The notes below the pieces were generated by a model that was not told the origin of the DNA, did not search any database, and saw only the letters and a program-made list of their open reading frames with translations. Source: a virus. Taken from it: DNA of 64,000 nt. The position numbers and the translations under genes are program-made. The stretch covers positions 40,840 to 104,839 of IMG/VR virus record IMGVR_UViG_3300004369_000002; one strand, given 5' to 3'. Positions 51,678 to 57,776 of the stretch are shown piece by piece (within the stretch, counting starts at the first letter, position 1; the number at the start of each line of letters is the position of its first letter).

Positions 51678-52007
51678 ATGGATATTTCTAAACAACTTCG
51701 CTATGAAGCGACAGGTGAAAACGGTGTGCTCCCCCCGCCCAGATATATCCCCCTAATGCTCAGTGCCGCCAACGAAATCGACGACCTCAACCACCAACTC
51801 CAAAAAAGTGACTCTGAATACGTCGACAACGCCCTCCGAGCACTCCAACAACTAGACGAAGAAACACGCAACGCCGACCGCCTCGCCGACGCCCTACATT
51901 TGCTCGCTGGTGCCAAAGGAGTACCCGCCCATCTGGTAGACATAGTTTTCGACGCCATCGAAAATTACGACAATTTGCGCCAAATTCGCCCAATATCAGA
52001 CACCTAG
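51678..52007 (+). CDS. Helical hypothetical protein
   Basis: A 109-residue protein, ISKQLRYEATGENGVLPPPR, then LMLSAANEIDDLNHQLQKSD and a long acidic helix (RALQQLDEETRNADRLADAL). No Shine-Dalgarno is visible. The helical middle has leucine spacing compatible with a coiled coil. No function recognised. Confidence 0.45.
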   Translation: MDISKQLRYEATGENGVLPPPRYIPLMLSAANEIDDLNHQLQKSDSEYVDNALRALQQLDEETRNADRLADALHLLAGAKGVPAHLVDIVFDAIENYDNLRQIRPISDT

Positions 52008-52017
52008 AAGGATAATC

Positions 52018-52488
52018 ATGAAAATGCGTTTACTAGCCGCCGCAACAGTCTCCGGACTACTCGGTTTGACCGCCTGCGGAGGAACCGAGACCGTCTACAT
52101 CGTTAGCGAAACCGCACCAGCCAGCGAAACAAAAGCGCCGGAAACAACTGTCGCCCGAACCACAACGACCCGCCCAGTAGAAACACGACCGCCCGCAAAC
52201 GTACCGTCCTACTCAGGCGATTACGACCCTGAAATGTACGACGATTTCCTGTGGACAAGCGTTAATGACTTCTGGTGGCTGTTCAGCAAAGATCAACTCC
52301 TGACGATGGGACTGCTCGTCTGTGAAGCCTTCGATTCGGGAGCCACGCTAGACGACGTCACCAATGAACTGCTCAGCGCAATGGCCAACACAAGCACCAT
52401 CTACCTGATGGAAGGACTCGCCGCCGTCACCGCTGGAGCAGTCACCTTCCTCTGTCCGGAACACGCCTGGTGGCTCAACACCATCTAA
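52018..52488 (+). CDS. Lipoprotein with DUF732-like domain
   Basis: A 156-residue protein with GAAGGA before ATG. Signal peptide MKMRLLAAATVSGLLGLTAC carries a lipobox (LTAC, lipidated C20). A Thr/Pro-rich linker (residues 30-65) leads to a helical domain with paired cysteines, MGLLVCEAFDSGATL and VTFLCPEHAWWL, as in the DUF732 family of actinobacterial exported proteins. It should sit on the outer face of the membrane. In phages and prophages such lipoproteins are candidates for superinfection exclusion; that role is inference. Confidence 0.65.
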   Translation: MKMRLLAAATVSGLLGLTACGGTETVYIVSETAPASETKAPETTVARTTTTRPVETRPPANVPSYSGDYDPEMYDDFLWTSVNDFWWLFSKDQLLTMGLLVCEAFDSGATLDDVTNELLSAMANTSTIYLMEGLAAVTAGAVTFLCPEHAWWLNTI

Positions 52489-52497
52489 CAACTATCT

Positions 52498-52515
52498 AGA
52501 TAAATCTATCCGCAC
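52498..52515 (+). promoter_or_regulatory. AGATAAATC motif, copy 1
   Basis: AGATAAATCTATCCGCAC lies directly before the ATG at 52516. Nearly the same 18-mer recurs at 53569 and related cores occur at 54381 and 61783. May be a regulatory site or promoter element. Confidence 0.45.
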
Positions 52516-52797
52516 ATGAACGATATTCAAAAATACTTGGACCGAACACTTCGAACCTCTGTCGAAGCAGCCCAACTCACGCGCCTCAACGCGTCACGAC
52601 TCGCATCCTGGGCCCAAGCACACCAAATCCCCCACATGCACACCCAAGACACCCTCACTACACCAATCTCACTCCACATCTACGGGCGAACAAAAATGCT
52701 CATCGCCCGAGAGGGCGACTGGATCATTAAACACCCCACCCGCGGCTACGACGTCCTACCCGCCCCCATCTTCACCCACAACTACACAACAACATGA
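52516..52797 (+). CDS. PGDYG-like phage protein
   Basis: A 93-residue protein. The C-terminal part MLIAREGDWIIKHPTRGYDV followed by LPAPIFTHNY matches a widespread short phage domain (x-x-x-G-D-W-I-x ... G ... P-x-x-F-x-x-x-Y). The N-terminus is helical (RTLRTSVEAAQLTRLNASRL). No Shine-Dalgarno; the AGATAAATC motif abuts the start. Role unknown. Overlaps the next gene by four bases. Confidence 0.55.
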   Translation: MNDIQKYLDRTLRTSVEAAQLTRLNASRLASWAQAHQIPHMHTQDTLTTPISLHIYGRTKMLIAREGDWIIKHPTRGYDVLPAPIFTHNYTTT

Positions 52798-53051
52798 TCT
52801 CCTACTTCAAACGACGCAAACTCAAACACCAACCAATCGTCGACCTCACCACCTACAACATCTACGAAGACGTCATCACCGAATACCAATGGCTACACCG
52901 CCAATACCGGTACATCTCCGCCCGAGCCATCGCCCAACTGGAATGCAACCCCACCTGCGCCTGCGACGAAACCCTCCCCATCACCGGAATCCAATGCGAA
53001 ACCTGCCAAATCATCGAAGACTACGAAAGACTCACCAAATATGACAAGTAA
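52794..53051 (+). CDS. Small Cys-rich (zinc-type) protein
   Basis: An 85-residue protein. CNPTCACDETLPITGIQCETC near residue 50 gives cysteines spaced C-x3-C-x-C and C-x2-C, a likely zinc site. The N-terminus is basic (KRRKLKHQP). Overlaps both neighbours by 4 to 11 bases. Its + strand is extremely rich in C and A. No family recognised. Confidence 0.5.
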   Translation: MISYFKRRKLKHQPIVDLTTYNIYEDVITEYQWLHRQYRYISARAIAQLECNPTCACDETLPITGIQCETCQIIEDYERLTKYDK

Positions 53052-53313
53052 CGAAACCGCCGACTACCAATACTTCTACAGTGACAGCACCTACAGCCTG
53101 ATGCGTCTCTCCGAACACAACCACGGGCTCAGAGAAAAAAATGCGGCCCTTTACAACGCCCTCGTCGGGCTACGAGACGCCGTCACCAACCACAACGAAC
53201 CCAACAAAACGCTCAAACAAACACTCGGGCGACACCGAAGCGAATGGCCCTACCTGTGGGACCAAATCGACCGAGCGTTAGACACCCTCAACGATTATGA
53301 ACAAAATTTTTGA
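53041..53313 (+). CDS. Small helical protein
   Basis: A 90-residue protein beginning MTSNETADYQYFYSDSTYSL. LSEHNHGLREKNAALYNALV, then RHRSEWPYLWDQIDRALDTL suggest amphipathic helices. Overlaps the upstream gene by 11 bases and the downstream membrane micro-gene by 17 bases. Not recognised. Confidence 0.45.
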   Translation: MTSNETADYQYFYSDSTYSLMRLSEHNHGLREKNAALYNALVGLRDAVTNHNEPNKTLKQTLGRHRSEWPYLWDQIDRALDTLNDYEQNF

Positions 53314-53401
53314 CATCATCCTGACTAGCGTCGCAATCGGCGCCTTCATCGCGTTCTGCTTCGCTCTCGCCAAAGCAGTCACCAGCCAAGATGACTTTTG
53401 A
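53297..53401 (+). CDS. Micro-gene, 34-residue membrane peptide
   Basis: MNKIFDIILTSVAIGAFIAF then CFALAKAVTSQDDF: one membrane helix (residues 5-25). Start lies 17 bases inside the previous gene; stop overlaps the next micro-gene. Tight tandem overlaps favour real translation. Function unknown; possibly lysis- or membrane-related. Confidence 0.4.
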   Translation: MNKIFDIILTSVAIGAFIAFCFALAKAVTSQDDF

Positions 53402-53480
53402 TACTTTCCTCACCGCAGCGTTGACAACCTACTTCATTTGCGGCATACTGATCGCCCTATGGAGCACACGACGCAAATAA
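53391..53480 (+). CDS. Micro-gene, 29-residue membrane peptide
   Basis: MTFDTFLTAALTTYFICGIL then IALWSTRRK: one membrane helix with a positive C-terminus, so the C-end is probably cytoplasmic. Overlaps the previous micro-gene by 11 bases and the next by 22. Second of two consecutive single-helix peptides. Confidence 0.4.
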   Translation: MTFDTFLTAALTTYFICGILIALWSTRRK

Positions 53481-53593
53481 GCAACGTGTTCGACCTCAGC
53501 GAATACCGCAACAAAAAAAATCGGGGCATCGAACAAGCAAAACAACAACACCCCACCAACCACAATCCAGATAAATCTAACCGCACCAAATGA
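53459..53593 (+). CDS. Micro-gene, 44-residue polar protein
   Basis: MEHTTQISNVFDLSEYRNKK then NRGIEQAKQQHPTNHNPDKS. An in-frame GTG at 53486 is an alternative start. Polar and basic; VFDLSEYR resembles a common small-phage N-terminus. Overlaps both neighbours; its stop overlaps the next ATG. The AGATAAATC copy at 53569 lies in its last codons. Confidence 0.4.
   Translation: MEHTTQISNVFDLSEYRNKKNRGIEQAKQQHPTNHNPDKSNRTK
53569..53586 (+). promoter_or_regulatory. AGATAAATC motif, copy 2
   Basis: AGATAAATCTAACCGCAC, one base different from copy 1 at 52498, three bases before the ATG at 53590. Shared position just upstream of a start codon supports a regulatory role. Confidence 0.45.
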
Positions 53594-54078
53594 TCACAAT
53601 AGAACTAGAACCCTGGGAATACGAACACGCCAGCAACGTCGGCATCCGCCGATACACAGCCAACTGGACCAAACCAGACGCCCCCCACTACAAAAAACAA
53701 CTCATGGAAGACGACCGCACCGCCCAAGTCGCAGCAGCCATCTGCGAACTCGCAGTCGCCAAACACACCAACCGCTACTGGCACGCCCACATCTGGCACC
53801 ACACCGAACACAACAAATACCGCGATCTCCCCGACGTCGGAAAAAACATCGAAGTCCGCCGCATCAGAACACAAAAACAAGCCGCAATCCGCAAACACCA
53901 ACTCGGCAAAAACCTCGTCATCTGGGTCGCCGAAACCATCCCACCCGAACTACGCCAAGTCAAACTCCACGGCTGGCTCAAACACGACGACGCCTGGGAA
54001 CAAGGAACCCCATCCACCTACTCCCCAGAAACCACACGAGTCATCTCAACCCAACAACTCAACCCCCCACAAATCTAA
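53590..54078 (+). CDS. PD-(D/E)XK-like hypothetical protein
   Basis: A 162-residue protein. TAQVAAAICELAVAKHTNRY (helix with a conserved Glu), then DLPDVGKNIEVRRIRTQKQA (D-x(n)-E-V-R) and KNLVIWVAETIPPELRQVKL plus HGWLK follow the layout of a widespread phage protein with a restriction-endonuclease-like fold. The canonical lysine after E-x is replaced by arginine, so catalysis is uncertain. Preceded by the AGATAAATC motif. The + strand composition is very C/A-rich. Confidence 0.45.
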   Translation: MITIELEPWEYEHASNVGIRRYTANWTKPDAPHYKKQLMEDDRTAQVAAAICELAVAKHTNRYWHAHIWHHTEHNKYRDLPDVGKNIEVRRIRTQKQAAIRKHQLGKNLVIWVAETIPPELRQVKLHGWLKHDDAWEQGTPSTYSPETTRVISTQQLNPPQI

Positions 54079-54095
54079 CCAAAAAGGAACACGCC

Positions 54096-54374
54096 ATCAA
54101 AAAATACACCCCCACCCCCAAAAACGAAATCATCCAACACCTCAACAACACCGAACAAACCACCATCACCTACGACAACCTAGACGAAGCCCTCATCGGC
54201 ATCGGAAGCCAACACACCAAACCCCCCATCGCCATCTACTCACACCAACTCATCATCGAAACACTCATCAAACAAGGCATGACACCCGACGAAGCCATCG
54301 AATACACCGACTACAACATCATCGGACAATGGATCGGCGACCAAACCCCCATCATCCTCTACGACCACCACTAA
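54096..54374 (+). CDS. Conserved phage small protein with apparent ATC start
   Basis: A 92-codon frame with no ATG, GTG or TTG at its beginning. AAAAAGGAA at 54081-54089 is a good Shine-Dalgarno and lies seven bases before ATC at 54096 (IKKYTPTPKNEIIQH). The C-terminal text MTPDEAIEYTDYNIIGQWIG then DQTPIILYD matches a common phage family (E-x-x-x-x-N-x-x-G-x-W-x-G-x-Q-T-P-I), so the frame is real. Either ATC is the start codon, the start was altered by mutation or base-call error, or translation starts at the internal ATG near residue 62. Confidence 0.6.
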   Translation: MKKYTPTPKNEIIQHLNNTEQTTITYDNLDEALIGIGSQHTKPPIAIYSHQLIIETLIKQGMTPDEAIEYTDYNIIGQWIGDQTPIILYDHH

Positions 54375-54380
54375 CCAATC

Positions 54381-54389
54381 AGATAAATC
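54381..54389 (+). promoter_or_regulatory. AGATAAATC motif, copy 3
   Basis: AGATAAATCCAACCAAAAC (54381-54399) shares 13 of the first 14 bases of copy 2 with one C/T change. It sits in the non-coding origin-like region. Confidence 0.4.
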
Positions 54390-54482
54390 CAACCAAAACA
54401 TCGGACAGAAAAATATGGCACAGCACCGCCGCCGGTTTTGGGGTGCGCTCCGAAAGTCCCGCAGGGGTAGGGGGGTGGGGTG

Positions 54483-54512
54483 GTCGAACGTGTGTTCGTC
54501 GAACGTGTGTTC
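54483..54512. repeat. Tandem 15-bp repeats with SOS-box-like core
   Basis: GTCGAACGTGTGTTC twice without gap. The inner CGAAC-GTGT-GTTCG is an inverted repeat; flanking T is present on the left of both and the expected A on the right is missing. Confidence 0.7.
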
Positions 54513-54619
54513 GGTTGGTTGTCCACAGGGTTTTCCACTGTTTTCACAGGGTTGGGGGGTGGTTTTGGGGTTTGTCCACAGGTTTTTGGTGTAGGTGGGG
54601 TTGCGTTTAGGCTTGTTTG

Positions 54620-54649
54620 TTGATAGGGTTGTGTTTGTTATTGTTATCT
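54620..54649 (+). promoter_or_regulatory. Candidate promoter of metallophosphoesterase gene
   Basis: TTGATA (54620-54625), an 18-base spacer and TTATCT (54644-54649), then GGAAGGAG (54659-54666) and ATG at 54673. Confidence 0.5.
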
Positions 54650-54672
54650 GATTCTTTTGGAAGGAGTTTGTT

Positions 54673-55425
54673 ATGCGTATCTTGTTTTGTGGTGACATTC
54701 ATGGGAATGCCACTCAGTTGCGTTTCGTGTACAAGACCGCCGAGGCGCATGGTTGCGAGTTGATCTGGTCGTGTGGTGACTTTGGGTATTGGCCTCACAT
54801 GGATAGGGGCCGATCGTTTTTGGACACCGTGGACGTACTGGAGGAGATGACGGGTATCCCGTTGTATTGGACTGACGGCAACCATGAGAACCACGATCTG
54901 TTAGATCGTTTGTTGTTGGAGCATGGCGATAGTGCGCCTATTGCGACGAGTGAGGGGTCGTCGTGGGTTCCTCGTGGATGTGTGGTGACCCTGGATGGGG
55001 TGACGTTCATGTCGTATGGGGGCGGGTATTCGGTGGACTGGCAACGACGCACGGAGGGGGTGTCGTGGTGGCGTCAGGAGTTGGTGGATGAGGGTCATGT
55101 GTTGGATGTGTCTGATTCACCCGTGGATGTTCTTGTGACGCATGACACGCCTTTGGGTAAGAGGTTGTCGTACAAGGATTCGATCCCGGAGTCCGTGGAT
55201 CAACGTCGAATCTTGACCGAGTTGGTGGATCGTGTTCAGCCTCGCCTCGTGTTCTCCGGCCATCATCACGTACGTGAGACGTTCCGTACTGCGACCCCTA
55301 AGGGGTGGGATGCGACTGTGCGTGTGTTGGGTCGTGATGGGATGGGTCGTGACAGTGTGTATGTGTTTGACACGAAACATTTGTTTAGGGATTCTTCTGA
55401 CATGGAGTTGACTTTTTCTGAGTGA
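54673..55425 (+). CDS. Calcineurin-like metallophosphoesterase
   Basis: A 250-residue enzyme with strong RBS GGAAGGAG. All two-metal motifs are present: GDIHGN (residues 8-13), GDFGYWP, DGNHEN, THD and GHHH, the order D-x-H / G-D / G-N-H-E / H / G-H-x-H. It hydrolyses phosphoesters (nucleotides, nucleic acid or protein phosphate); substrate not evident. Its coding strand is G/T-rich whereas genes on both sides are C/A-rich, so it may have been gained separately. Sits right beside the origin-like region. Confidence 0.85.
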   Translation: MRILFCGDIHGNATQLRFVYKTAEAHGCELIWSCGDFGYWPHMDRGRSFLDTVDVLEEMTGIPLYWTDGNHENHDLLDRLLLEHGDSAPIATSEGSSWVPRGCVVTLDGVTFMSYGGGYSVDWQRRTEGVSWWRQELVDEGHVLDVSDSPVDVLVTHDTPLGKRLSYKDSIPESVDQRRILTELVDRVQPRLVFSGHHHVRETFRTATPKGWDATVRVLGRDGMGRDSVYVFDTKHLFRDSSDMELTFSE

Positions 55426-55436
55426 GGCATTACACT
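55408..55436 (+). promoter_or_regulatory. Promoter TTGACT-N17-TACACT
   Basis: TTGACT 55408-55413, 17-base spacer, TACACT 55431-55436. Transcription would begin near 55443, at the ATG of 55444. Confidence 0.6.
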
Positions 55437-55479
55437 CACACCTATGAGCAATACACCTAACAATGAAAGGAACATCGAC

Positions 55480-55650
55480 ATGGACAAGCACCAGGAAGCA
55501 GGCATGGACCTGCGAGACCCCGCCCGAGACCACGCCCTCCGATTCGTCCAAGCATGGGTCGACCGAACCGGCGGAGACCCCCACGGACCCGACGCCGAAG
55601 CGATCTTCGAACAGGCCTACATCGACGCCATCATCGGAATGGAACTGTGA
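55480..55650 (+). CDS. Small acidic hypothetical protein
   Basis: A 56-residue protein (MDKHQEAGMDLRDPARDHAL, AWVDRTGGDPHGPDAEAIFE). AAAGGAA lies six bases before ATG 55480. An in-frame ATG at 55444 sits at the predicted transcript start and would add 12 residues as a leaderless start; both may be used. No family recognised. Stop overlaps the next start by one base. Confidence 0.55.
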   Translation: MDKHQEAGMDLRDPARDHALRFVQAWVDRTGGDPHGPDAEAIFEQAYIDAIIGMEL

Positions 55651-55814
55651 TGAGATACGACATCAAACACAACCACATCACCGGCAAGTACCAAGTCGTC
55701 GACACAGCCAACCGCAACGCCCCACTATGGGGTGAAGAGTTCTACCTTCGGGCGCAAGCCAACCTACGAGCCGACGAACTAAACGGACGTCGACGCAAGC
55801 AGGCAACCCGATGA
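55650..55814 (+). CDS. Small hypothetical protein
   Basis: A 54-residue basic protein (MRYDIKHNHITGKYQVVDTA, NRNAPLWGEEFYLRAQANLR). TGATG overlap upstream and ATGA overlap downstream, so it is part of a coupled three-gene unit. The GKYQVVD-x-A pattern recurs in small phage proteins but no function is known to me. Confidence 0.5.
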   Translation: MRYDIKHNHITGKYQVVDTANRNAPLWGEEFYLRAQANLRADELNGRRRKQATR

Positions 55815-56227
55815 TCGGACGAAACATCCCCCACTTCGGCCTCACCAAAGAGAGCGACTGGACAAGCACAGCGTCAGCAGTTGGCCTATTCTTCTACCGG
55901 CTATCTGTCTCTATCGACTCAGCGTTCCACTACCGGCATACAGGAGAACTTATCACCGACGACGGCGTCAACCACATCGTGTGCGACGAACTGGGCCTCA
56001 ACATCGACCAGTTCGAAGAACTGTTCGCCAAGGGAGCCAACATCATCGAACACGACGAAGATCTTGCCGAGTTCTACGAGGACTTCACTCGCCGTTGCGG
56101 ACAAATGCTCTCAGCCCTCGGATTCACAGAAGAAGAAATCGACATGATCGCCGACAAAGTCGACGAAACCGACAACACCGTCGACCTCCTCAACGAACTG
56201 TGGAACCTCCCAGAAGCCGACGCCTGA
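55811..56227 (+). CDS. Acidic hypothetical protein
   Basis: A 138-residue acidic protein (ITDDGVNHIVCDELGLNIDQ, FEELFAKGANIIEHDEDLAE, FTEEEIDMIADKVDETDNTV). Helical with many Asp/Glu; could mimic DNA, but there is no direct evidence. ATGA overlap with the upstream gene. Last gene before a 170-base non-coding stretch with small hairpins. Confidence 0.5.
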   Translation: MIGRNIPHFGLTKESDWTSTASAVGLFFYRLSVSIDSAFHYRHTGELITDDGVNHIVCDELGLNIDQFEELFAKGANIIEHDEDLAEFYEDFTRRCGQMLSALGFTEEEIDMIADKVDETDNTVDLLNELWNLPEADA

Positions 56228-56373
56228 TACACTGGCCAAGTCATAAGGCAACACGCCAGGGCCAGCACACACTAGCCATCTAGGTGGCCTCCTTTCAGTG
56301 CGAGGGTTGTCCTCCCACCTGCGCCTTACTTTCGGGTTGGGTTGCTAAGGCGAGTTGGGTGACACCTGGCAAC

Positions 56374-56401
56374 GAACCCCCCAGCCTCCACTGGGGGGTT
56401 C
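56374..56401 (-). terminator. Hairpin terminator
   Basis: GAACCCCCCAG / CTGGGGGGTTC, 11-bp perfect stem with a six-base loop. It ends next to the stop of the minus-strand membrane protein gene and may also end + strand transcripts from 55.4-56.2 kb. Confidence 0.75.
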
Positions 56402-56657
56402 ACTTATGTACGGCCTTCTCCACCCGACGCAACACATCCCACCTGGCAGGAAGCCACCTAAACAGGTGAGCAGTCAGATAACCCCACACGCAAAACAACC
56501 ACACTCTCCGTCGAACCCGCGTGGACGCCTGATAGAACGCCGACGACAACGTCTGACCTCCAAGACCCAAAGCCAACACATCGAACAACACCACATACCC
56601 CACAAGCCCCAGCCAACCAAACGAGCCAGACCTCGCAGGGCGGGACTCACCAGTCAT
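56400..56657 (-). CDS. Small membrane protein
   Basis: An 85-residue protein (SGSFGWLGLVGYVVLFDVLA, RRRVWLFCVWGYLTAHLF). Two hydrophobic segments separated by a polar loop with SSAFYQASTRVRRR, the layout of a short actinophage membrane protein family (WLxLxAYVxxxD ... TMSxAF ... TAHL). Overlaps the upstream gene by four bases. A holin or membrane modulator role is possible. Confidence 0.6.
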   Translation of the reverse strand: MTGESRPARSGSFGWLGLVGYVVLFDVLALGLGGQTLSSAFYQASTRVRRRVWLFCVWGYLTAHLFRWLPARWDVLRRVEKAVHK

Positions 56658-56827
56658 CGACCCGTCGGACCGTGGATGTCATGCGTTCGAAGCGGATGCC
56701 CGCCCGGAAGCAACACCCTCTTCTTCCCGGCCTTTGTTCCAGAAACCTGCTCCACTTCACCGGTCAGCGGGTTGACCCGAGTGCGCCCCTGGCCTGAACC
56801 GCCTCCGCCTTTTTTGCTTTTACCCAT
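56654..56827 (-). CDS. Small basic protein
   Basis: A 57-residue protein MGKSKKGGGGSGQGRTRVNP then LTGEVEQVSGTKAGKKRVLL. ATG 56827 is preferred; the longer frame runs through the tRNA. Gly/Lys-rich N-terminus and RVNPLTGE motif are seen in small actinophage proteins. Lies between the tRNA and the membrane protein; function unknown. Confidence 0.5.
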   Translation of the reverse strand: MGKSKKGGGGSGQGRTRVNPLTGEVEQVSGTKAGKKRVLLPGGHPLRTHDIHGPTGR

Positions 56828-56872
56828 CACACCAGAATGACAGACCATTGACATTTTTTGGGGAAGGCAACG

Positions 56873-56946
56873 TGCCGGGTACGGGAATCGAACCCGTCTA
56901 CGGGTATTTATAAGATACCTTGCGTCAACCGGACGCATCACCCGGC
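56873..56946 (-). tRNA. tRNA-Ile, anticodon UAU
   Basis: A 74-base cloverleaf on the minus strand: acceptor GCCGGGT / ACCCGGC, D-stem GCGT / ACGC, anticodon stem GGTAT / ATACC with loop CTTATAA (anticodon TAT), T-arm ACGGG-TTCGATT-CCCGT, discriminator A. CCA is not encoded. UAU reads AUA, which bacteria normally read with a lysidine-modified CAU anticodon. It lies 14 bases after a minus-strand gene and is probably cut from its transcript. Confidence 0.9.
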
Positions 56947-56960
56947 CTGGGCAACCCCGA

Positions 56961-57638
56961 TCATAGATCGTACTGGAGATAGAAACCGGCCTCCTCCGAC
57001 AAGCCAGTCGCCAAAGCCAAATAAAACGTGTCCGCATCCTCCGGCGCATCCATCGGCTCAACCTCATTCGCCAACATCATCATCGCCACATACGCCGAGT
57101 TCCTCAAAGTGTCCGTGGAATCCGACCTCAACAACGGCCCCCACTCAATTTCCTTACGCATCCGAATCCGGAACGGCACAGCACACACATCCAACGTGTC
57201 AGCCACATGATCCACATGAATAATGCTCAAACACTCAGTCACCCGCTGGCCCGTGTCCTGGACAAACGCCTCCAACAAGTCTTTGTCCTTACTGAACGCC
57301 GGGTCACGACTCACATAGCCCTCCGCCAGAAGCGTGAACGAGTCGCATCCCCAGCCCCGCCTCATCACAACCACAGCATCCGACACCCGACTGGCCTTGT
57401 CTTCCTCCCCGTAGTCCGGCCACGCCAAATCCATCTGGGCGACACACCTCAACTCCGGCCCCACCCAACCCATGATGTTCATTGCGAGTTCCTCGCCCAC
57501 CCCGTAGTCGTGAACCAACTGGGTTTTTGCGACCTTGCCAACGGAAAACGCCAAACTCACCTTTGACACAGGATCCGGATAGACGCTTTCCACGCAAATT
57601 ACTCTAATGTGGGGTTTCTGTATGGCGGGGAACCCCAC
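56961..57638 (-). CDS. Hypothetical protein
   Basis: A 225-residue protein, VSKVSLAFSVGKVAKTQLVH, then MDLAWPDYGEEDKASRVSDA, VVVMRRGWGCDSFTLLAEGY and a helical C-terminus. Alpha/beta with a beta-rich centre. GTG 57638 lacks a Shine-Dalgarno; an in-frame GTG at 57593 has TAGAGT ending seven bases upstream and could be a leaderless start. The text between them (IRVICVESVYPDP) looks like a real strand, so the longer form is given. No family recognised. Confidence 0.5.
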   Translation of the reverse strand: MGFPAIQKPHIRVICVESVYPDPVSKVSLAFSVGKVAKTQLVHDYGVGEELAMNIMGWVGPELRCVAQMDLAWPDYGEEDKASRVSDAVVVMRRGWGCDSFTLLAEGYVSRDPAFSKDKDLLEAFVQDTGQRVTECLSIIHVDHVADTLDVCAVPFRIRMRKEIEWGPLLRSDSTDTLRNSAYVAMMMLANEVEPMDAPEDADTFYLALATGLSEEAGFYLQYDL

Positions 57639-57639
57639 A
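57608..57639. repeat. Inverted repeat in divergent gene gap
   Basis: TGTGGGGTT / AACCCCACA, perfect 9-bp arms, 14-base loop. It lies between or over the starts of two divergently transcribed genes and could be an operator or an mRNA hairpin. Confidence 0.5.
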
Positions 57640-57653
57640 ACTAAACTGCGTCA

Positions 57654-57776
57654 ATGGCGGAACCCAAAAAGAAAAAAGCAAAACGTTCCCCCAAAGTCAT
57701 TCGGGTCAACGACGTCAAAGACCCCAACCTCAGAAAACGGATGCTCAAATGGTTTGAGTCGCCAGAATCGCCTTGA
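57654..57776 (+). CDS. Micro-gene, 40-residue Lys-rich peptide
   Basis: MAEPKKKKAKRSPKVIRVND then VKDPNLRKRMLKWFESPESP. The frame is closed by TGA at 57774 and overlaps the end of a convergent gene by 32 bases. TAAACT (57642-57647) ends six bases before ATG, consistent with leaderless translation. The basic N-terminus may bind nucleic acid. Prediction by eye only. Confidence 0.4.
   Translation: MAEPKKKKAKRSPKVIRVNDVKDPNLRKRMLKWFESPESP

Larger units (their letters stand above)
54375..54672. other. Non-coding origin-like region with SOS-box and DnaA-box motifs
   Basis: No convincing gene lies here. Two tandem perfect 15-bp repeats GTCGAACGTGTGTTC occupy 54483-54512; each holds TCGAAC-N4-GTTCG, close to the actinobacterial LexA SOS-box consensus. 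Then TTGTCCACA, the preferred DnaA box of Streptomyces and Mycobacterium, occurs at 54519-54527 and 54572-54580, with the near copies TTTTCCACT (54531) and TTTTCACA (54541) between. Strand composition flips here from C/A-rich to G/T-rich. Together these features suggest a replication origin under DnaA with SOS control. Confidence 0.6.

Noticed and set aside
54416-54595. 59-codon frame MAQHRRRFWGALRKSRRGRG across the origin-like region
   Set aside because: The start resembles integrase N-termini, but the rest is low-complexity Gly/Val/Trp text over the repeats and DnaA boxes, with no Shine-Dalgarno.
56284-56469. GTG-started 61-codon frame with CEGCPPTC
   Set aside because: It reads through the strong terminator hairpin and overlaps the convincing minus-strand membrane gene.
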